64,000 nucleotides of DNA from NCBI RefSeq assembly GCF_019737615.1, contig NZ_JAHKKS010000009.1, positions 62,001 to 126,000 of the forward strand, written 5' to 3'. Positions 9,302 to 19,888 of the stretch are shown piece after piece. Origin of the DNA: Sphingobium xanthum (GTDB lineage Bacteria; Pseudomonadota; Alphaproteobacteria; Sphingomonadales; Sphingomonadaceae). Under the pieces are notes generated by a model that was not told where the DNA came from, did no database searches, and saw only the letters and a program-made list of their open reading frames with translations. The translations under genes and the position numbers were made by a program. The number at the start of each line of letters is the position of its first letter. Position 1 is the first letter of the stretch.

Positions 9302-10594
9302 ATGCATTTCCTATCGACTACACATCTGAATTCACGTCATAATCGCGCGATCCTGCGGCTGGCCACGAGCAGCGCGCTGATCGCGCTCCTGACTGCCTGC
9401 GGGGGTAGCGATGGCGGGGGCAGCGCGGGCGGCGGCGCCGTCGTCCTTCCCACGCCGACGCCGACGCCGAGCCCGACGCCCGCGCCCAGCGCAAAGCCCA
9501 CGCCGTCACCAACGCCCACGCCCTCGGGCGCCGGGCAGATCGCCTCGGTGGACGAGGGCGCCATCCCCGGCGTCAGCACGGCCGATTCGGTGCAGAGCTT
9601 CAAGGTGACGAACACTGGCCTGTACATGAAGGTCGACTACGACAATGACAGCAAGGCGGACACCGTCATCAAGCTGCGCGGCACGCCCGCGTTCAGCGAC
9701 GCCTGGTATGTCGCGACGCCCAATCCGGGTGGCGGCATCACCGACTATGCGCCGAGCAACATCTATTCCGAAACGCGCAGCGGCGTGGCCTTCTACTGGG
9801 CGGGGCCGGCGGGCGACCGGAAGGATTATGAGCGTTGGGGCCATCATACGGTCAATAATGGCGGCGCCTCGATCCAGGCCGACGAGGCTTATTTCGGCAA
9901 TTATGGAATCGACTTTGTGGCTGCGGGCGCTCGCAGTGGCACAGTCGCCTCGCGCCCCTGGGTTCTGTGGTATCAGCCCAGCACCATCAGCGAAGGCAAT
10001 GGCCACAAAATCTATCAGGACGACGGCGCCTATTCCAAGCCGAACACGATATCGGATCGCTTCACTACCGCAGCGACGCCGCATGCGCCCGTCAGCACCA
10101 GCATCATGCTGTCGCACCCGAGCGATCCGGAGCTGTATATCGGCGCCGACAACAGGCTGCTCGTCTACAGCGCGGCGAAGCTGGAGCGCAGCTGGACCCT
10201 GCCGGAAGCCGGATCGATCACCGACATGGTCTGGGTCGACGGCAAGCTCTACTTTGCGCAGGGTTCCAAGATCTATCGCGTCGATGGCGGCACCATCAAC
10301 AGCGTGGTGTCGAACGTCGTCGATCCGCTGGCCGGGATCGGCGGGCGCTTCTGCATCAGCGGCGGCGAGATCTTCCTCTCCACCGGCGAGGCGGTCCATC
10401 TGACGACCAGCACGCGGCGCAACTGGATCAGCAAGGGCAATCTGAGCTCGTCGCAGACGGCCGCGGCCGGCATCCTCAAGGGCCGGATCGGCGGGGGCGG
10501 CGTCTATTGCTCCAGCTATGCATCCGGCACGACGATCTACAGCTATTCGGTGTTCGACCAGAAGATCATGGTGGTCACGCCCGTCTCGAACTGA
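9302..10594 (+). CDS. Putative lipoprotein with Pro/Thr-rich linker
   Basis: 430 residues. A signal peptide ends in the lipobox LLTAC (Cys at about residue 33), so a lipid-anchored envelope protein is expected. A Gly/Ser tract is followed by a low-complexity PTPTPTPSPTPAPS linker (about residues 50-78) that would span the periplasm or extend outward. The 350-residue C-terminal part is strand-rich with aromatic and acidic patches (YDNDSKADTVIKLRG; GNYGIDFVAAGARSGT) and includes propeller-like repeats (LVYSAAKLERSW, MVWVDGKLYFAQGSKIYRVDGG). No enzyme motif is recognised. Expressed alone, with a terminator after it. Confidence 0.85.
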   Translation: MHFLSTTHLNSRHNRAILRLATSSALIALLTACGGSDGGGSAGGGAVVLPTPTPTPSPTPAPSAKPTPSPTPTPSGAGQIASVDEGAIPGVSTADSVQSFKVTNTGLYMKVDYDNDSKADTVIKLRGTPAFSDAWYVATPNPGGGITDYAPSNIYSETRSGVAFYWAGPAGDRKDYERWGHHTVNNGGASIQADEAYFGNYGIDFVAAGARSGTVASRPWVLWYQPSTISEGNGHKIYQDDGAYSKPNTISDRFTTAATPHAPVSTSIMLSHPSDPELYIGADNRLLVYSAAKLERSWTLPEAGSITDMVWVDGKLYFAQGSKIYRVDGGTINSVVSNVVDPLAGIGGRFCISGGEIFLSTGEAVHLTTSTRRNWISKGNLSSSQTAAAGILKGRIGGGGVYCSSYASGTTIYSYSVFDQKIMVVTPVSN

Positions 10595-11914
<1,320 letters not shown>

Positions 11915-11958
11915 CCAGTCGTTTTGTTTCGCTCCGAGGGGCGGTTTAGGGAAAGAGG

Positions 11959-14637
11959 ATGAACGACGCACTCAACCGCGCCCGGCAGCATTCGCCCTTC
12001 CTCGCACGCCAGATCGATGCCTATCCCGATCTTGTTACACTGCTGGAGGCGGGGGAGATTGAGCAGGCCTGGACGGCGGCACGCGCGCTGGTGCCCGGCG
12101 AGCCGATCGAGCGGCGGCTGCGGGTGCGGCGCAGCGCGGTGGCGCTGGTGGCGGCGATTGCCGATCTGTCGGGCGTCTGGGATCTCGACACGGTCACCCA
12201 GAGCCTCACGGACTTTGCCGACGAGGCGATCGATACGGCGCTGACCGCGGCCTTTGCCGAGCGCTATCCGGATGAGACGCCGCGCGGCATCGCGGTGATC
12301 GCGCTCGGCAAGCATGGCAGCGGCGAGCTTAATTACAGCTCCGATATCGACCCGATCCTGATCTTCGATCCCGAGACGATGCCGACGCGCGCGAAGGAGG
12401 AGCCGCAGGAAGCGGCGCTGCGCGTCGCGCGACGGATGGTCTCGCTGCTCTCGGAGCGGACGGGCGACGGCTATGTGTTCCGGGTCGATCTGCGGCTGCG
12501 ACCCTCGCCCGAGGTCTCGCCGATCATCCTGCCGGTCGATGCGGCGATCTCTTACTATGAGAGCGCGGCGGTCGGCTGGGAGCAGGCGGCGTTCATCCGC
12601 GCGCGGGCGGCGGCGGGCGACGTGGCGCTCGGCAAGAGCTTCCTCGCGGCGATCCGGCCGTTCGTCTGGCGGCGCAGTCTCGATTTCGGCGCGATCCGGG
12701 CGATCAGCGACGTCTCGCGCCGCATCCGCGCGCATTATGCCAGCGGCCAGCGCTTCGGCCCGGGCTATGACCTGAAGCGCGGGCGGGGCGGCATTCGCGA
12801 AGTCGAGTTCTTCGCGCAGGCGCATCAGCTCATCCATGGCGGCCGCAATCCGGACCTGCGCGCACCGGCGACGCGCGATGCGCTGAAGATATTGAGCGAG
12901 ACCGGGCTGATCGCACCGGACATCGTGGCGCAACTGGATGCCGCCTATGTGATGCTGCGCACGATCGAGCATCGGCTGCAGATGGTCGACGACAGGCAGA
13001 CGCACAGCCTGCCGGGCGATCCGGGCGCGATGGACAATGTCGCGAAGCTGGAGGGGCTGGCGGATGGTGCGGCACTGCTCGCGGCGCTGACGCCGCATGT
13101 CGAGGCGACGGGGCTGACCTTCGATACGCTGGTCGGCGAGGAGGATGATGCGGATCATCATCTGCCCGATGACGAGCGGGCGCTGGCGGCGCGGCTCTCC
13201 GATATCGGCATCGAGGAAACCGAGCCGTTCGTGCAGCGGATCGGCCGCTGGCGTGACGGGAGCCTGCGCGCGCTGCGCAGTCCGCCGGCGCGCGAGGCGC
13301 TGGAGGAATTGCTGCCCGGCCTGATGCGCGAGATCGCGCGCGCGCCCGCGCCGCTGACCGCGCTCAACAAGCTGGATCAGGTGATCGCGGGCCTGCCGAG
13401 CGCGGTCAATTTCCTGCGCCTGCTGGTCGCGCGGCCGGGGCTGGCGGAAATCCTCGTGCTCATTCTGGCGCATGCGCCCACCCTGGCCGATGCGCTTGGG
13501 CGGCGGCCGGCTCTGTTCGACGGGCTGATCGACCAGAGCGCGCTCGACCTGCCGCCCCCGGTCCAGGCGTTGGTGGCGGACATGAAGCGCCGCGACACGA
13601 GCGAGGATTTTCAGGGCCTTCTCGATCATGTGCGCCACGCGGTCGGCGAACGGCGCTTCGCGCTCGGCGCGCAGATCGTGAGTCGCGAGGTCGATCCGCT
13701 CGAGGTCGGCATGGGCTATGCGCGCGTGGCCGAGGCGGCGGTCGAGGTGCTGGCGCAGGCGGCGATTGCCGAGTTCGAGGGGACGCATGGCAAGGTGCCG
13801 GGGAGCGAACTGGCCATCCTCGCGCTCGGACGGTTCGGCGGCGGGTTGTTGACCCACGCGTCCGATCTCGATCTCATCTTTCTCTTCACCGGTGATTTCC
13901 ACACCGAGTCCGACGGGCGGCGGCCGCTGGGCGCGACGCTCTATTTCAACCGGCTCGCCCAGCGCGTGATCAATGCGCTTTCCGTGCCGACCGCGGCGGG
14001 CGCGCTCTACGAGGTCGACACGCGGCTGCGTCCCTCGGGCAATCAGGGGCCGATCTCGGTGAGCTTCGAGAGCTTCGAGCGTTATCAGTGCGAGAGTGCC
14101 TGGACCTGGGAGCATCTGGCGCTGACGCGGGCACGGCCGGTGTTCGGATCGGTGCAGGCGCGCGGTGAGCTGGAGGCGATCATTGCGCAGACGCTGATGG
14201 TGGAGCGCGATCTCGCGGCGCTGCTGCATGAGGCCGTGAAGATGCGCGGCGACATCGCGACGCACAAACCGCCGGCCGGACCGCTCGACGTGAAGCTGAT
14301 GCCCGGTGGGCTCGTCGATCTCGAATTCTTCATTCATGTGACGCAGCTCACGCATCGCCGGGGCTTTTCGCCGAGCCTCAATATCGCGCTGGACAGACTG
14401 GTGGTCGAAGGTCTGGTCGCGCCGGAGCTGCGCGCCGCGGCGGATCTGCTGACGCGCTATCTGGTCGTCTCGCGCCTCGTCACGCCGCAATCGACTGAGC
14501 CCGCCGAGGAAAGCCGCTGGCTGGTCGCCAAGGCCTGTGGAGCGGCGGACTGGTCGGATCTGCTTGCCGGAATCGACGAGGCGCGGCAGATCATCGGGGA
14601 GAACTGGCGGGCGCTGGCCGCCAAAGCGGAAGGATGA
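11959..14637 (+). CDS. glnE: Bifunctional glutamine synthetase adenylyltransferase/deadenylase
   Basis: 892 residues with two nucleotidyltransferase domains: the deadenylase motif ALGKHGSGELNYSSDIDP (about residues 114-131) and the adenylylase motif LALGRFGGGLLTHASDLDL (about 615-633). Each is followed by its GlnD/PII-uridylyltransferase-like helical domain. It tunes glutamine synthetase activity to nitrogen status by adding or removing AMP. Normal alphaproteobacterial length. The next gene, bcp, starts 4 bp after the stop, so they are probably co-transcribed. Confidence 0.97.
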   Translation: MNDALNRARQHSPFLARQIDAYPDLVTLLEAGEIEQAWTAARALVPGEPIERRLRVRRSAVALVAAIADLSGVWDLDTVTQSLTDFADEAIDTALTAAFAERYPDETPRGIAVIALGKHGSGELNYSSDIDPILIFDPETMPTRAKEEPQEAALRVARRMVSLLSERTGDGYVFRVDLRLRPSPEVSPIILPVDAAISYYESAAVGWEQAAFIRARAAAGDVALGKSFLAAIRPFVWRRSLDFGAIRAISDVSRRIRAHYASGQRFGPGYDLKRGRGGIREVEFFAQAHQLIHGGRNPDLRAPATRDALKILSETGLIAPDIVAQLDAAYVMLRTIEHRLQMVDDRQTHSLPGDPGAMDNVAKLEGLADGAALLAALTPHVEATGLTFDTLVGEEDDADHHLPDDERALAARLSDIGIEETEPFVQRIGRWRDGSLRALRSPPAREALEELLPGLMREIARAPAPLTALNKLDQVIAGLPSAVNFLRLLVARPGLAEILVLILAHAPTLADALGRRPALFDGLIDQSALDLPPPVQALVADMKRRDTSEDFQGLLDHVRHAVGERRFALGAQIVSREVDPLEVGMGYARVAEAAVEVLAQAAIAEFEGTHGKVPGSELAILALGRFGGGLLTHASDLDLIFLFTGDFHTESDGRRPLGATLYFNRLAQRVINALSVPTAAGALYEVDTRLRPSGNQGPISVSFESFERYQCESAWTWEHLALTRARPVFGSVQARGELEAIIAQTLMVERDLAALLHEAVKMRGDIATHKPPAGPLDVKLMPGGLVDLEFFIHVTQLTHRRGFSPSLNIALDRLVVEGLVAPELRAAADLLTRYLVVSRLVTPQSTEPAEESRWLVAKACGAADWSDLLAGIDEARQIIGENWRALAAKAEG

Positions 14638-14641
14638 AGCG

Positions 14642-15106
14642 ATGCTGAGCGAAGGCGACAAGCTGCCCGACGTCACCCTGACCGGCGCCGACGGGGCGCC
14701 GCTCATGCTCGCCGCCTATCGCGGCAAGCCGCTCGTCGTCTATTTCTATCCCAAGGCCGATACGCCCGGTTGCACGACCGAGGCGATCGACTTTTCGGGA
14801 CTCATCGACGATTTCGGTGCGCTCGGCGTGCCGGTTATTGCGGTTTCGAAAGACCCGATCAAGAAGCTCAATCGCTTCGCCGAGAAGCATGGCCTCTCGG
14901 TGACGCTCGCCTCGGACGAGGACGGCAGCGTGTGCGACGCCTTCGGCACCTGGGGCGAGAAGAGCCTCTATGGCCGCAAATATATGGGCATCGAACGCGC
15001 CACCTTCCTCGCCGACGCCAAGGGCAAGATCGTCAAGGTCTGGCCCAAGGTGAAGGTGAAAGGGCATGCGGCGGATGTGCTGGCGGCGGTCAAGTCGCTA
15101 AGCTAA
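14642..15106 (+). CDS. bcp: Thioredoxin-dependent peroxiredoxin, Bcp/PrxQ type
   Basis: 154 residues. The peroxidatic Cys lies in YPKADTPGCTTEA (about residue 46), with the PxxxTxxC pattern. A second Cys about 50 residues on (DEDGSVCDAFG) is not at the PrxQ +5 position, so this may be a 1-Cys type or use a distal resolving Cys. Reduces H2O2 and organic peroxides in the cytosol. Start ATG 14642, coupled to glnE. Confidence 0.95.
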   Translation: MLSEGDKLPDVTLTGADGAPLMLAAYRGKPLVVYFYPKADTPGCTTEAIDFSGLIDDFGALGVPVIAVSKDPIKKLNRFAEKHGLSVTLASDEDGSVCDAFGTWGEKSLYGRKYMGIERATFLADAKGKIVKVWPKVKVKGHAADVLAAVKSLS

Positions 15107-15143
15107 CCGCTGCACCTCATGGGCTGATCTGCGCGGAGGTGGG

Positions 15144-16145
15144 ATGAAGAAGCGCATATTGGGCCGGACCGGGCTGGAGGTTTCGGAGCTCGTGTTCGGC
15201 GGCGGCTGGGTGGGCGGTATTCTCATCAATGCGGATGACGAAACGCGGCGCGTGGCGATCGGCCGGGCGCTGCGGGCGGGCGTCAACTGGATCGATACGG
15301 CGCCGAGCTATGGGCAAGGCCGCTCCGAGGAAGCGCTCGGCTGGCTGCTGCCGGAACTGGCGAGCCAGCCCACGCTCTCGACCAAGATCGGCCTCGACTG
15401 CGCCGACCTCAGCGACATTGCCGGGCAGGCGCGGCGCAGCATCGAGGCCAGTCTCGCCCGCCTCGGTCGGGAGAGCGTGGACGTCATCTTCCTGCACAAC
15501 AGCCTCGCGCAAGAAACCGGCGGGCGCAGCCTGTCGCTCGCCCATCTGCTGGGGCCGGGCGGTGCGGCGGAAGCGCTGGAGGGGCTGCGCGATGCGGGGC
15601 TGACCCGGTTCATCGGCATGACCGCCTCGGGCGATGCGGATTGCTGCCGCGAGGCTGTCGCGTCCGGCCGGTTCGATGCGGCGCACGTCTATTATAATAT
15701 GCTCAATCCCAGTGCCGGGCGGCAGGGCATGCCGGCGCGCTGGACGGGGCACGACTTCACCGGGCTGATGGACATCTGCGCCGCGCACGGCACTGGCATT
15801 GTCGTCATCCGCGCACTGGCGGCGGGCGTGCTGGCGACGGACAGGCGCCATGGCCGCGAAGTCGTCATGACCGGGGACAGTGAGATCGCGATCGAGGAAC
15901 GGCGTGCTCAGACGGCCATGGCGGCGCTGGGGCTGGATGAGAGCGGCATGACCCGGCACGGCACGCGCAGCCAGGCGGCGATCCGCTTTGTGCTCGCCCA
16001 TCCGGCCATAGCCTGTACGGAAGTGGGCTTTGCCGAACTGGACCATCTCGATCAGGCCATCGAGGCGATGGAGATGGGACCGCTGCCGGACGAAGCGCTG
16101 GCGGCGCTGGAGGCCGTTTGGGAGCGGGGCTTCGATCTGGATTAG
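15144..16145 (+). CDS. Aldo/keto reductase
   Basis: 333 residues of an AKR TIM barrel. NADPH-dependent catalysis is suggested by WIDTAPSYGQGRSEEALGW (catalytic Asp and Tyr at about residues 51 and 56) and the Lys in LSTKIGLD (about 81). The His of the usual tetrad would be in IFLHNS. Resembles fucose/galactose dehydrogenase-like and other uncharacterised AKRs; the substrate is not predictable. 37 bp after bcp and possibly in the same transcript. Confidence 0.88.
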   Translation: MKKRILGRTGLEVSELVFGGGWVGGILINADDETRRVAIGRALRAGVNWIDTAPSYGQGRSEEALGWLLPELASQPTLSTKIGLDCADLSDIAGQARRSIEASLARLGRESVDVIFLHNSLAQETGGRSLSLAHLLGPGGAAEALEGLRDAGLTRFIGMTASGDADCCREAVASGRFDAAHVYYNMLNPSAGRQGMPARWTGHDFTGLMDICAAHGTGIVVIRALAAGVLATDRRHGREVVMTGDSEIAIEERRAQTAMAALGLDESGMTRHGTRSQAAIRFVLAHPAIACTEVGFAELDHLDQAIEAMEMGPLPDEALAALEAVWERGFDLD

Positions 16146-16151
16146 CGTCTT

Positions 16152-16178
16152 GGCCCTCTCTCCCAAACGGGAGAGGGT
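16152..16178. terminator. Stem-loop after the aldo/keto reductase gene
   Basis: CCTCTCTCCC and GGGAGAGGG pair around an AAAC loop (16154-16177), with only a short tail of A/T. It lies just after the AKR stop. Likely a terminator or one arm of a scattered C-rich palindromic repeat; no strong T-run follows. Confidence 0.45.
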
Positions 16179-16244
16179 AATCGGCGTTGTCCTCCACCGC
16201 CCCATAGTGACGCTCGGCCCATTTCCGTCTAACGCGCCCGCGAC

Positions 16245-16982
16245 ATGGCTGGTGCGCTCATCATCGTCACGGCGTTCCTGACCGCTTTCCTGTCGGGCAT
16301 TCTCGGCATGGCCGGCGGGCTGATCCTGATGGGCGCGCTCGCGCTGCTGCTGCCGGTCTCCGCCGCATTCGTGACGCATGGCATATTGCAGCTCGTCGCC
16401 AACGGCTGGCGCGCGGTGGTGCATCGCGAGTTCGTCGATTGGGCTATCCTGCGCAATTATGCGGTCGCGTCTTTTGTTGCAGCTGCGGTCGTTTCGCTGA
16501 TCGGCTTCACGCCGTCCCGGCCGCTGCTCTTCCTGTTGCTCGGGCTGGTGCCGATGCTGGTCTGGCTCCCGCGCCATTGGGTCCGGCTCGATGCCGCGCG
16601 CACGCCGCATGCCTTGCTCTCCGGATTCCTGGTGACCAGCCTCAATCTGACCGCCGGTGTCGCCGGGCCGCTGCTCGACATCTTCTTCCTGCGTACCGCG
16701 CTGACCCGGCACCAGATCGTGGCAACCAAGGCCGCGACGCAGGTTTTCAGCCATCTCGCCAAGATCATCGTGTTCGGCGCGCCGCTGCTCGGCAGCGATA
16801 CGGCGGGCATGCCGCCTGCCTGGATGTTCCTCATCGCCATTCCCGTCTCGATGATCGGAACGATGTGCGGCGGCTGGGTGCTGGACCGGATCAGCGACGT
16901 CAATTTCAAGCGCTGGACCGCCATCGTCGTGACCATCATCGGCGGCTTCTATCTGGCAAAGGCGGCACAGGCATGGATGTGA
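16245..16982 (+). CDS. TSUP-family membrane permease (TauE/SafE type)
   Basis: 245 residues with about seven hydrophobic helices and the TSUP glycine-rich entry AFLSGILGMAGGLILMGAL near the N-terminus, partly repeated in the second half. Family members move sulfite, sulfoacetate or other organic anions out of the cell. Its stop overlaps the start of the DUF455 gene by 10 bp, so the two are translationally coupled. Substrate unknown. Confidence 0.85.
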   Translation: MAGALIIVTAFLTAFLSGILGMAGGLILMGALALLLPVSAAFVTHGILQLVANGWRAVVHREFVDWAILRNYAVASFVAAAVVSLIGFTPSRPLLFLLLGLVPMLVWLPRHWVRLDAARTPHALLSGFLVTSLNLTAGVAGPLLDIFFLRTALTRHQIVATKAATQVFSHLAKIIVFGAPLLGSDTAGMPPAWMFLIAIPVSMIGTMCGGWVLDRISDVNFKRWTAIVVTIIGGFYLAKAAQAWM

Positions 16983-17779
16983 CTGAAGCCTCCAGTCTCG
17001 GCGAAGCGTGCGTCGCCGTGCTGCGGTGCAGCGATGCGCGCGGCAAGGTGATGCTGGCGCGCAAGGTGGCGCGCGACTGGCGGCTCGGACGGCTGGCGCA
17101 TCGCTTCGATGCCGATGTGCCGGAGCGACCGGGCCGGCCCGACGAGCCGGAACTGCTGCCGCCCAATCGCATGCCCAGCCGGCGCAAGGGCGGATCGGAA
17201 CGCGGGCGCATCGCGATGATCCATGCGCTGGCGCATATCGAGTTCGTCGCGATCGACCTCGCCTTCGATCTGGTCGCGCGCTTCGGCGCCGATTTCCCGC
17301 GGGCGTTCGCGGACGACTGGCTGCGGGTCGGCGCCGATGAGGCGATGCATTTCGCACTGCTCGCGCGGCGTCTGGAGGAGATGGGCAGCCGCTACGGCGC
17401 ACTGCCGGCGCATGACGGTCTGTGGGAAGCGGCGATCGAGACGGCGCATGATGTGGCGGCCCGCCTGGCCATCGTGCCCATGGTCCTGGAGGCCCGCGCG
17501 CTGGACATCACGCCGGAAACCGTCGTGCGTTTCAGGCGTTTCGACGATGAGCGGACTGCCCGGATGCTCGAACGAATCGTTGACGACGAAATTCGCCATG
17601 TCGCCGCCGGGACGAAATGGTTTTTGTGGTCGATGAATCGAACCGGCGCAAACCCGCAGAAAAGCTACCAAAATCTTGTGCGGCGGCATTTTCGCGGTGC
17701 CGTTAAGCCGCCGTTCAACGACTCGGCGCGGTCTGAGGCCGGTTTAACGCGCGATTTCTACGGCCCCCTTGCGAGTTAA
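16973..17779 (+). CDS. DUF455 ferritin-like protein
   Basis: 268 residues from ATG 16973. It is mostly helical with Glu/His pairs expected of a ferritin-like di-metal four-helix bundle: HALAHIEFVAIDLAFD, ADEAMHFALLARRL, VDDEIRHVAAGTKWF (Glu/His at about residues 88-91, 122-126 and 205-209). MIHALAHIE and DEIRHV are hallmarks of DUF455. Function unproven. The 10-bp overlap with the TSUP gene suggests a joint role. Confidence 0.88.
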   Translation: MDVTEASSLGEACVAVLRCSDARGKVMLARKVARDWRLGRLAHRFDADVPERPGRPDEPELLPPNRMPSRRKGGSERGRIAMIHALAHIEFVAIDLAFDLVARFGADFPRAFADDWLRVGADEAMHFALLARRLEEMGSRYGALPAHDGLWEAAIETAHDVAARLAIVPMVLEARALDITPETVVRFRRFDDERTARMLERIVDDEIRHVAAGTKWFLWSMNRTGANPQKSYQNLVRRHFRGAVKPPFNDSARSEAGLTRDFYGPLAS

Positions 17780-17814
17780 CCTTTTCTTCGCTCGAACAGC
17801 ATCAACCGGTGCAC

Positions 17815-18561
17815 ATGTATCGGAAACAAAAAATCTTCGGGAGCTCGATCGCACGGGCTCAAGATGGGGTCCGCATGGTTCGATCGCTCGCCGTGGCCGC
17901 AAAGGCCGCAGCAAAAATTCTGGCGCTGGCCACGATCATGGTCGTTTCGCCCGCCGCCATGGCCGCCGAGTCAGGCGCTTCCAACGACGCGCAATTCTCC
18001 TCGCTGTTCGCTGCCTGGGTGCAGATGGAAGCCGCGACCGAGCAGAGCGTGACGAAGACGAGGGCCTCCATTCCTTCGCGCGAGCCGGTCGAGAACATCT
18101 CGCTGACGTCCAGCTTCGGTAACCGCTCCGACCCGTTCAACGGCCGTCGCCGCATGCATCAGGGCATCGACATTCCCGGCCCGATCGGTACGCCGATCTA
18201 TGCCACCGCCGATGGCGTGGTGCAGCGCGCGGAATGGGCGAATGGCTATGGCAATCTCGTCGAGATCAACCACGGCAATGGTCTCGAGACGCGCTACGGC
18301 CACATGTCCAAGCTGATCGCACAGCCCAATGAGCGCGTTCGTCGCGGCCAGCTCATCGGCCTGATGGGTTCGACCGGCCGTTCGACCGGCAGCCACCTCC
18401 ATTATGAAGTGCGCATCGCCGGCGCGGCCGTGAACCCGATGCCCTATATCGAGGGCACGAACTACGAGCTGGCCCTGGCCCAAGCCAAGGCGCACAACGA
18501 GCAGCAGATCGCCATGGGTGGTCCGGAAGCCCGCAAGAGCACGGACAACAAGGGCAAGTAA
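17815..18561 (+). CDS. M23 (LytM) family metallopeptidase
   Basis: 248 residues from ATG 17815. GTG 17809 and ATG 17875 (MVRSL, which alone gives a tidy signal peptide) are alternatives. The signal peptide ends near SPAAMA, so the enzyme is exported. LytM zinc ligands are present: HQGIDIPG (HxxxD at about residues 115-119) and HLHYEVR (HxH). The blocks GYGNLVEINHGNGLETRYGH and GSTGRSTGSHLHYEVR are typical. Cuts or regulates peptidoglycan cross-links in the periplasm. A terminator follows. Confidence 0.92.
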   Translation: MYRKQKIFGSSIARAQDGVRMVRSLAVAAKAAAKILALATIMVVSPAAMAAESGASNDAQFSSLFAAWVQMEAATEQSVTKTRASIPSREPVENISLTSSFGNRSDPFNGRRRMHQGIDIPGPIGTPIYATADGVVQRAEWANGYGNLVEINHGNGLETRYGHMSKLIAQPNERVRRGQLIGLMGSTGRSTGSHLHYEVRIAGAAVNPMPYIEGTNYELALAQAKAHNEQQIAMGGPEARKSTDNKGK

Positions 18562-18594
18562 GTCCGCCGCCCTCCCGAGGGACCGGCAAGAAGC

Positions 18595-18625
18595 AAGCGC
18601 TCGGATGCTCCGGGCGCTTTTTTCT
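18595..18625 (+). terminator. Rho-independent terminator
   Basis: AAGCGCTCGG (18595-18604) pairs with CCGGGCGCTT (18610-18619) over a 5-nt loop, followed by a TTTTTTC tract. It ends the M23 peptidase gene. Confidence 0.9.
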
Positions 18626-18709
18626 TTGCGCGGCCGACCGGGATCAGCGCCAAGGCGACTGCGGACAGGCCGGCTTGTCGTTCCGGACCACAGGCCCTAT
18701 CTTGGCGCC

Positions 18710-19033
18710 ATGGACATCGCCCTATCTTCGTCCGCCGCCGCTCGTGTCGCCTGGATCGCCCAGCGGCAGAGCAAGCCGGCCATCCTGCGCCTCGCGGTGG
18801 AAGGCGGCGGCTGCTCGGGCTTCCAGTATCGTTTCGGCCTCGCCGATGCGCCGGACGCCGACGATCTCGTCGTCGAGACGGACGGCGTGCAACTCGTCGT
18901 GGATTCGATGAGCCTCGATCTGGTGCGCGGCGCCACGGTCGATTTCATCGACAATCTCGGCGGCGCCTCGTTCAAGGTCGAGAATCCCAATGCGACAGCG
19001 GGCTGCGGCTGCGGCACGAGCTTTTCCGTCTAG
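18710..19033 (+). CDS. erpA: Iron-sulfur cluster insertion protein ErpA
   Basis: 107-residue A-type carrier. The three conserved Cys are visible: GGGCSGFQYRF (about residue 35) and GCGCGTSFSV at the C-terminus. VVDSMSLDLVRGATVDF and FKVENPNATAGCGC match ErpA more closely than IscA. Delivers Fe-S clusters to apo-enzymes in the cytosol. It ends 33 bp before xthA. Confidence 0.92.
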   Translation: MDIALSSSAAARVAWIAQRQSKPAILRLAVEGGGCSGFQYRFGLADAPDADDLVVETDGVQLVVDSMSLDLVRGATVDFIDNLGGASFKVENPNATAGCGCGTSFSV

Positions 19034-19066
19034 CTAATCGCGCATCCGACCGGGTAAGAGCCGGGG

Positions 19067-19840
19067 ATGCGCATCGCCACCTACAATATCAACGGCATCA
19101 AGGCGCGCCTGCCGCGCCTGATCGAATGGCTGACCGAGACGCAGCCGGACGTCGCCTGCCTGCAGGAAATCAAGACGCAGGACGAGGGCTTTCCGATCAA
19201 GGATATCGAGGAGGCGGGCTATGGCGCGATCTGGCACGGGCAGAAGGGCTTCAACGGCGTCGCCATCCTCGCCAGGGGCGCGACCCCGGCCGAAGTGACG
19301 CGGAGCCTAGCGGGCGAGCCGGAGGACGAGCATAGCCGCTATATCGAGGCCGATGTGAACGGCGTGCGGGTCGCGTCCATCTATCTGCCGAACGGCAATC
19401 CGGTGCCCGGCCCGAAATTCGACTACAAGATCCGCTGGATGGCGCGGCTGCGCGCGCGCGCGGCGCAGATCTGGGCGGAGGAAGTGCCGGCGGTGCTGGC
19501 CGGAGACTATAATGTCATCCCGTTCGACCGCGACGTCTGGAAGCCGGCGGCGATGGCGAGCGACGCGCTGATGCAGCCGGAAAGCCGCTCGGCCTACAAG
19601 ACGCTGCTGGGCGATGGCTGGACCGATGCGCTGGCCTCGCGCCATCCCAATGGCGGCGTGTGGACCTATTGGGACTATCAGATGAATGCCTGGCCGCGCG
19701 ACGCGGGCTTCCGCATCGACCATCTGCTGCTCTCGCCCGCCGCCGCCGATCGGCTGATCGAGGCGCAGGTCGACAAGGAGCATCGCGGCCGGGAGAAGGC
19801 CAGCGACCATGCGCCGACATGGGTGCGGCTGAAGGGTTGA
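19067..19840 (+). CDS. xthA: Exodeoxyribonuclease III
   Basis: 257 residues of the EEP fold. Catalytic segments: YNINGIKARLPRL, CLQEIK (metal-binding Glu at about residue 34), LAGDYNVIP (Asp-Asn at about 146-148), and FRIDHLLLSP plus KASDHAPTW (catalytic Asp-His). Removes AP sites and 3' blocks in base-excision repair. Normal length. Confidence 0.96.
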   Translation: MRIATYNINGIKARLPRLIEWLTETQPDVACLQEIKTQDEGFPIKDIEEAGYGAIWHGQKGFNGVAILARGATPAEVTRSLAGEPEDEHSRYIEADVNGVRVASIYLPNGNPVPGPKFDYKIRWMARLRARAAQIWAEEVPAVLAGDYNVIPFDRDVWKPAAMASDALMQPESRSAYKTLLGDGWTDALASRHPNGGVWTYWDYQMNAWPRDAGFRIDHLLLSPAAADRLIEAQVDKEHRGREKASDHAPTWVRLKG

Positions 19841-19876
19841 GAGGGGTCAGGCCTCCGGATTGAGGCCAGACCCCTC
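19841..19876. terminator. Bidirectional stem-loop between xthA and qorB
   Basis: GAGGGGTC (19841-19848) and GACCCCTC (19869-19876) form a perfect 8-bp stem around an inner AGGCCTC/GAGGCC pairing. It sits between the convergent xthA and qorB stops, so it can end both transcripts. No long T-tract. Confidence 0.6.
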
Positions 19877-19888
19877 ACCGGGCCGCTC

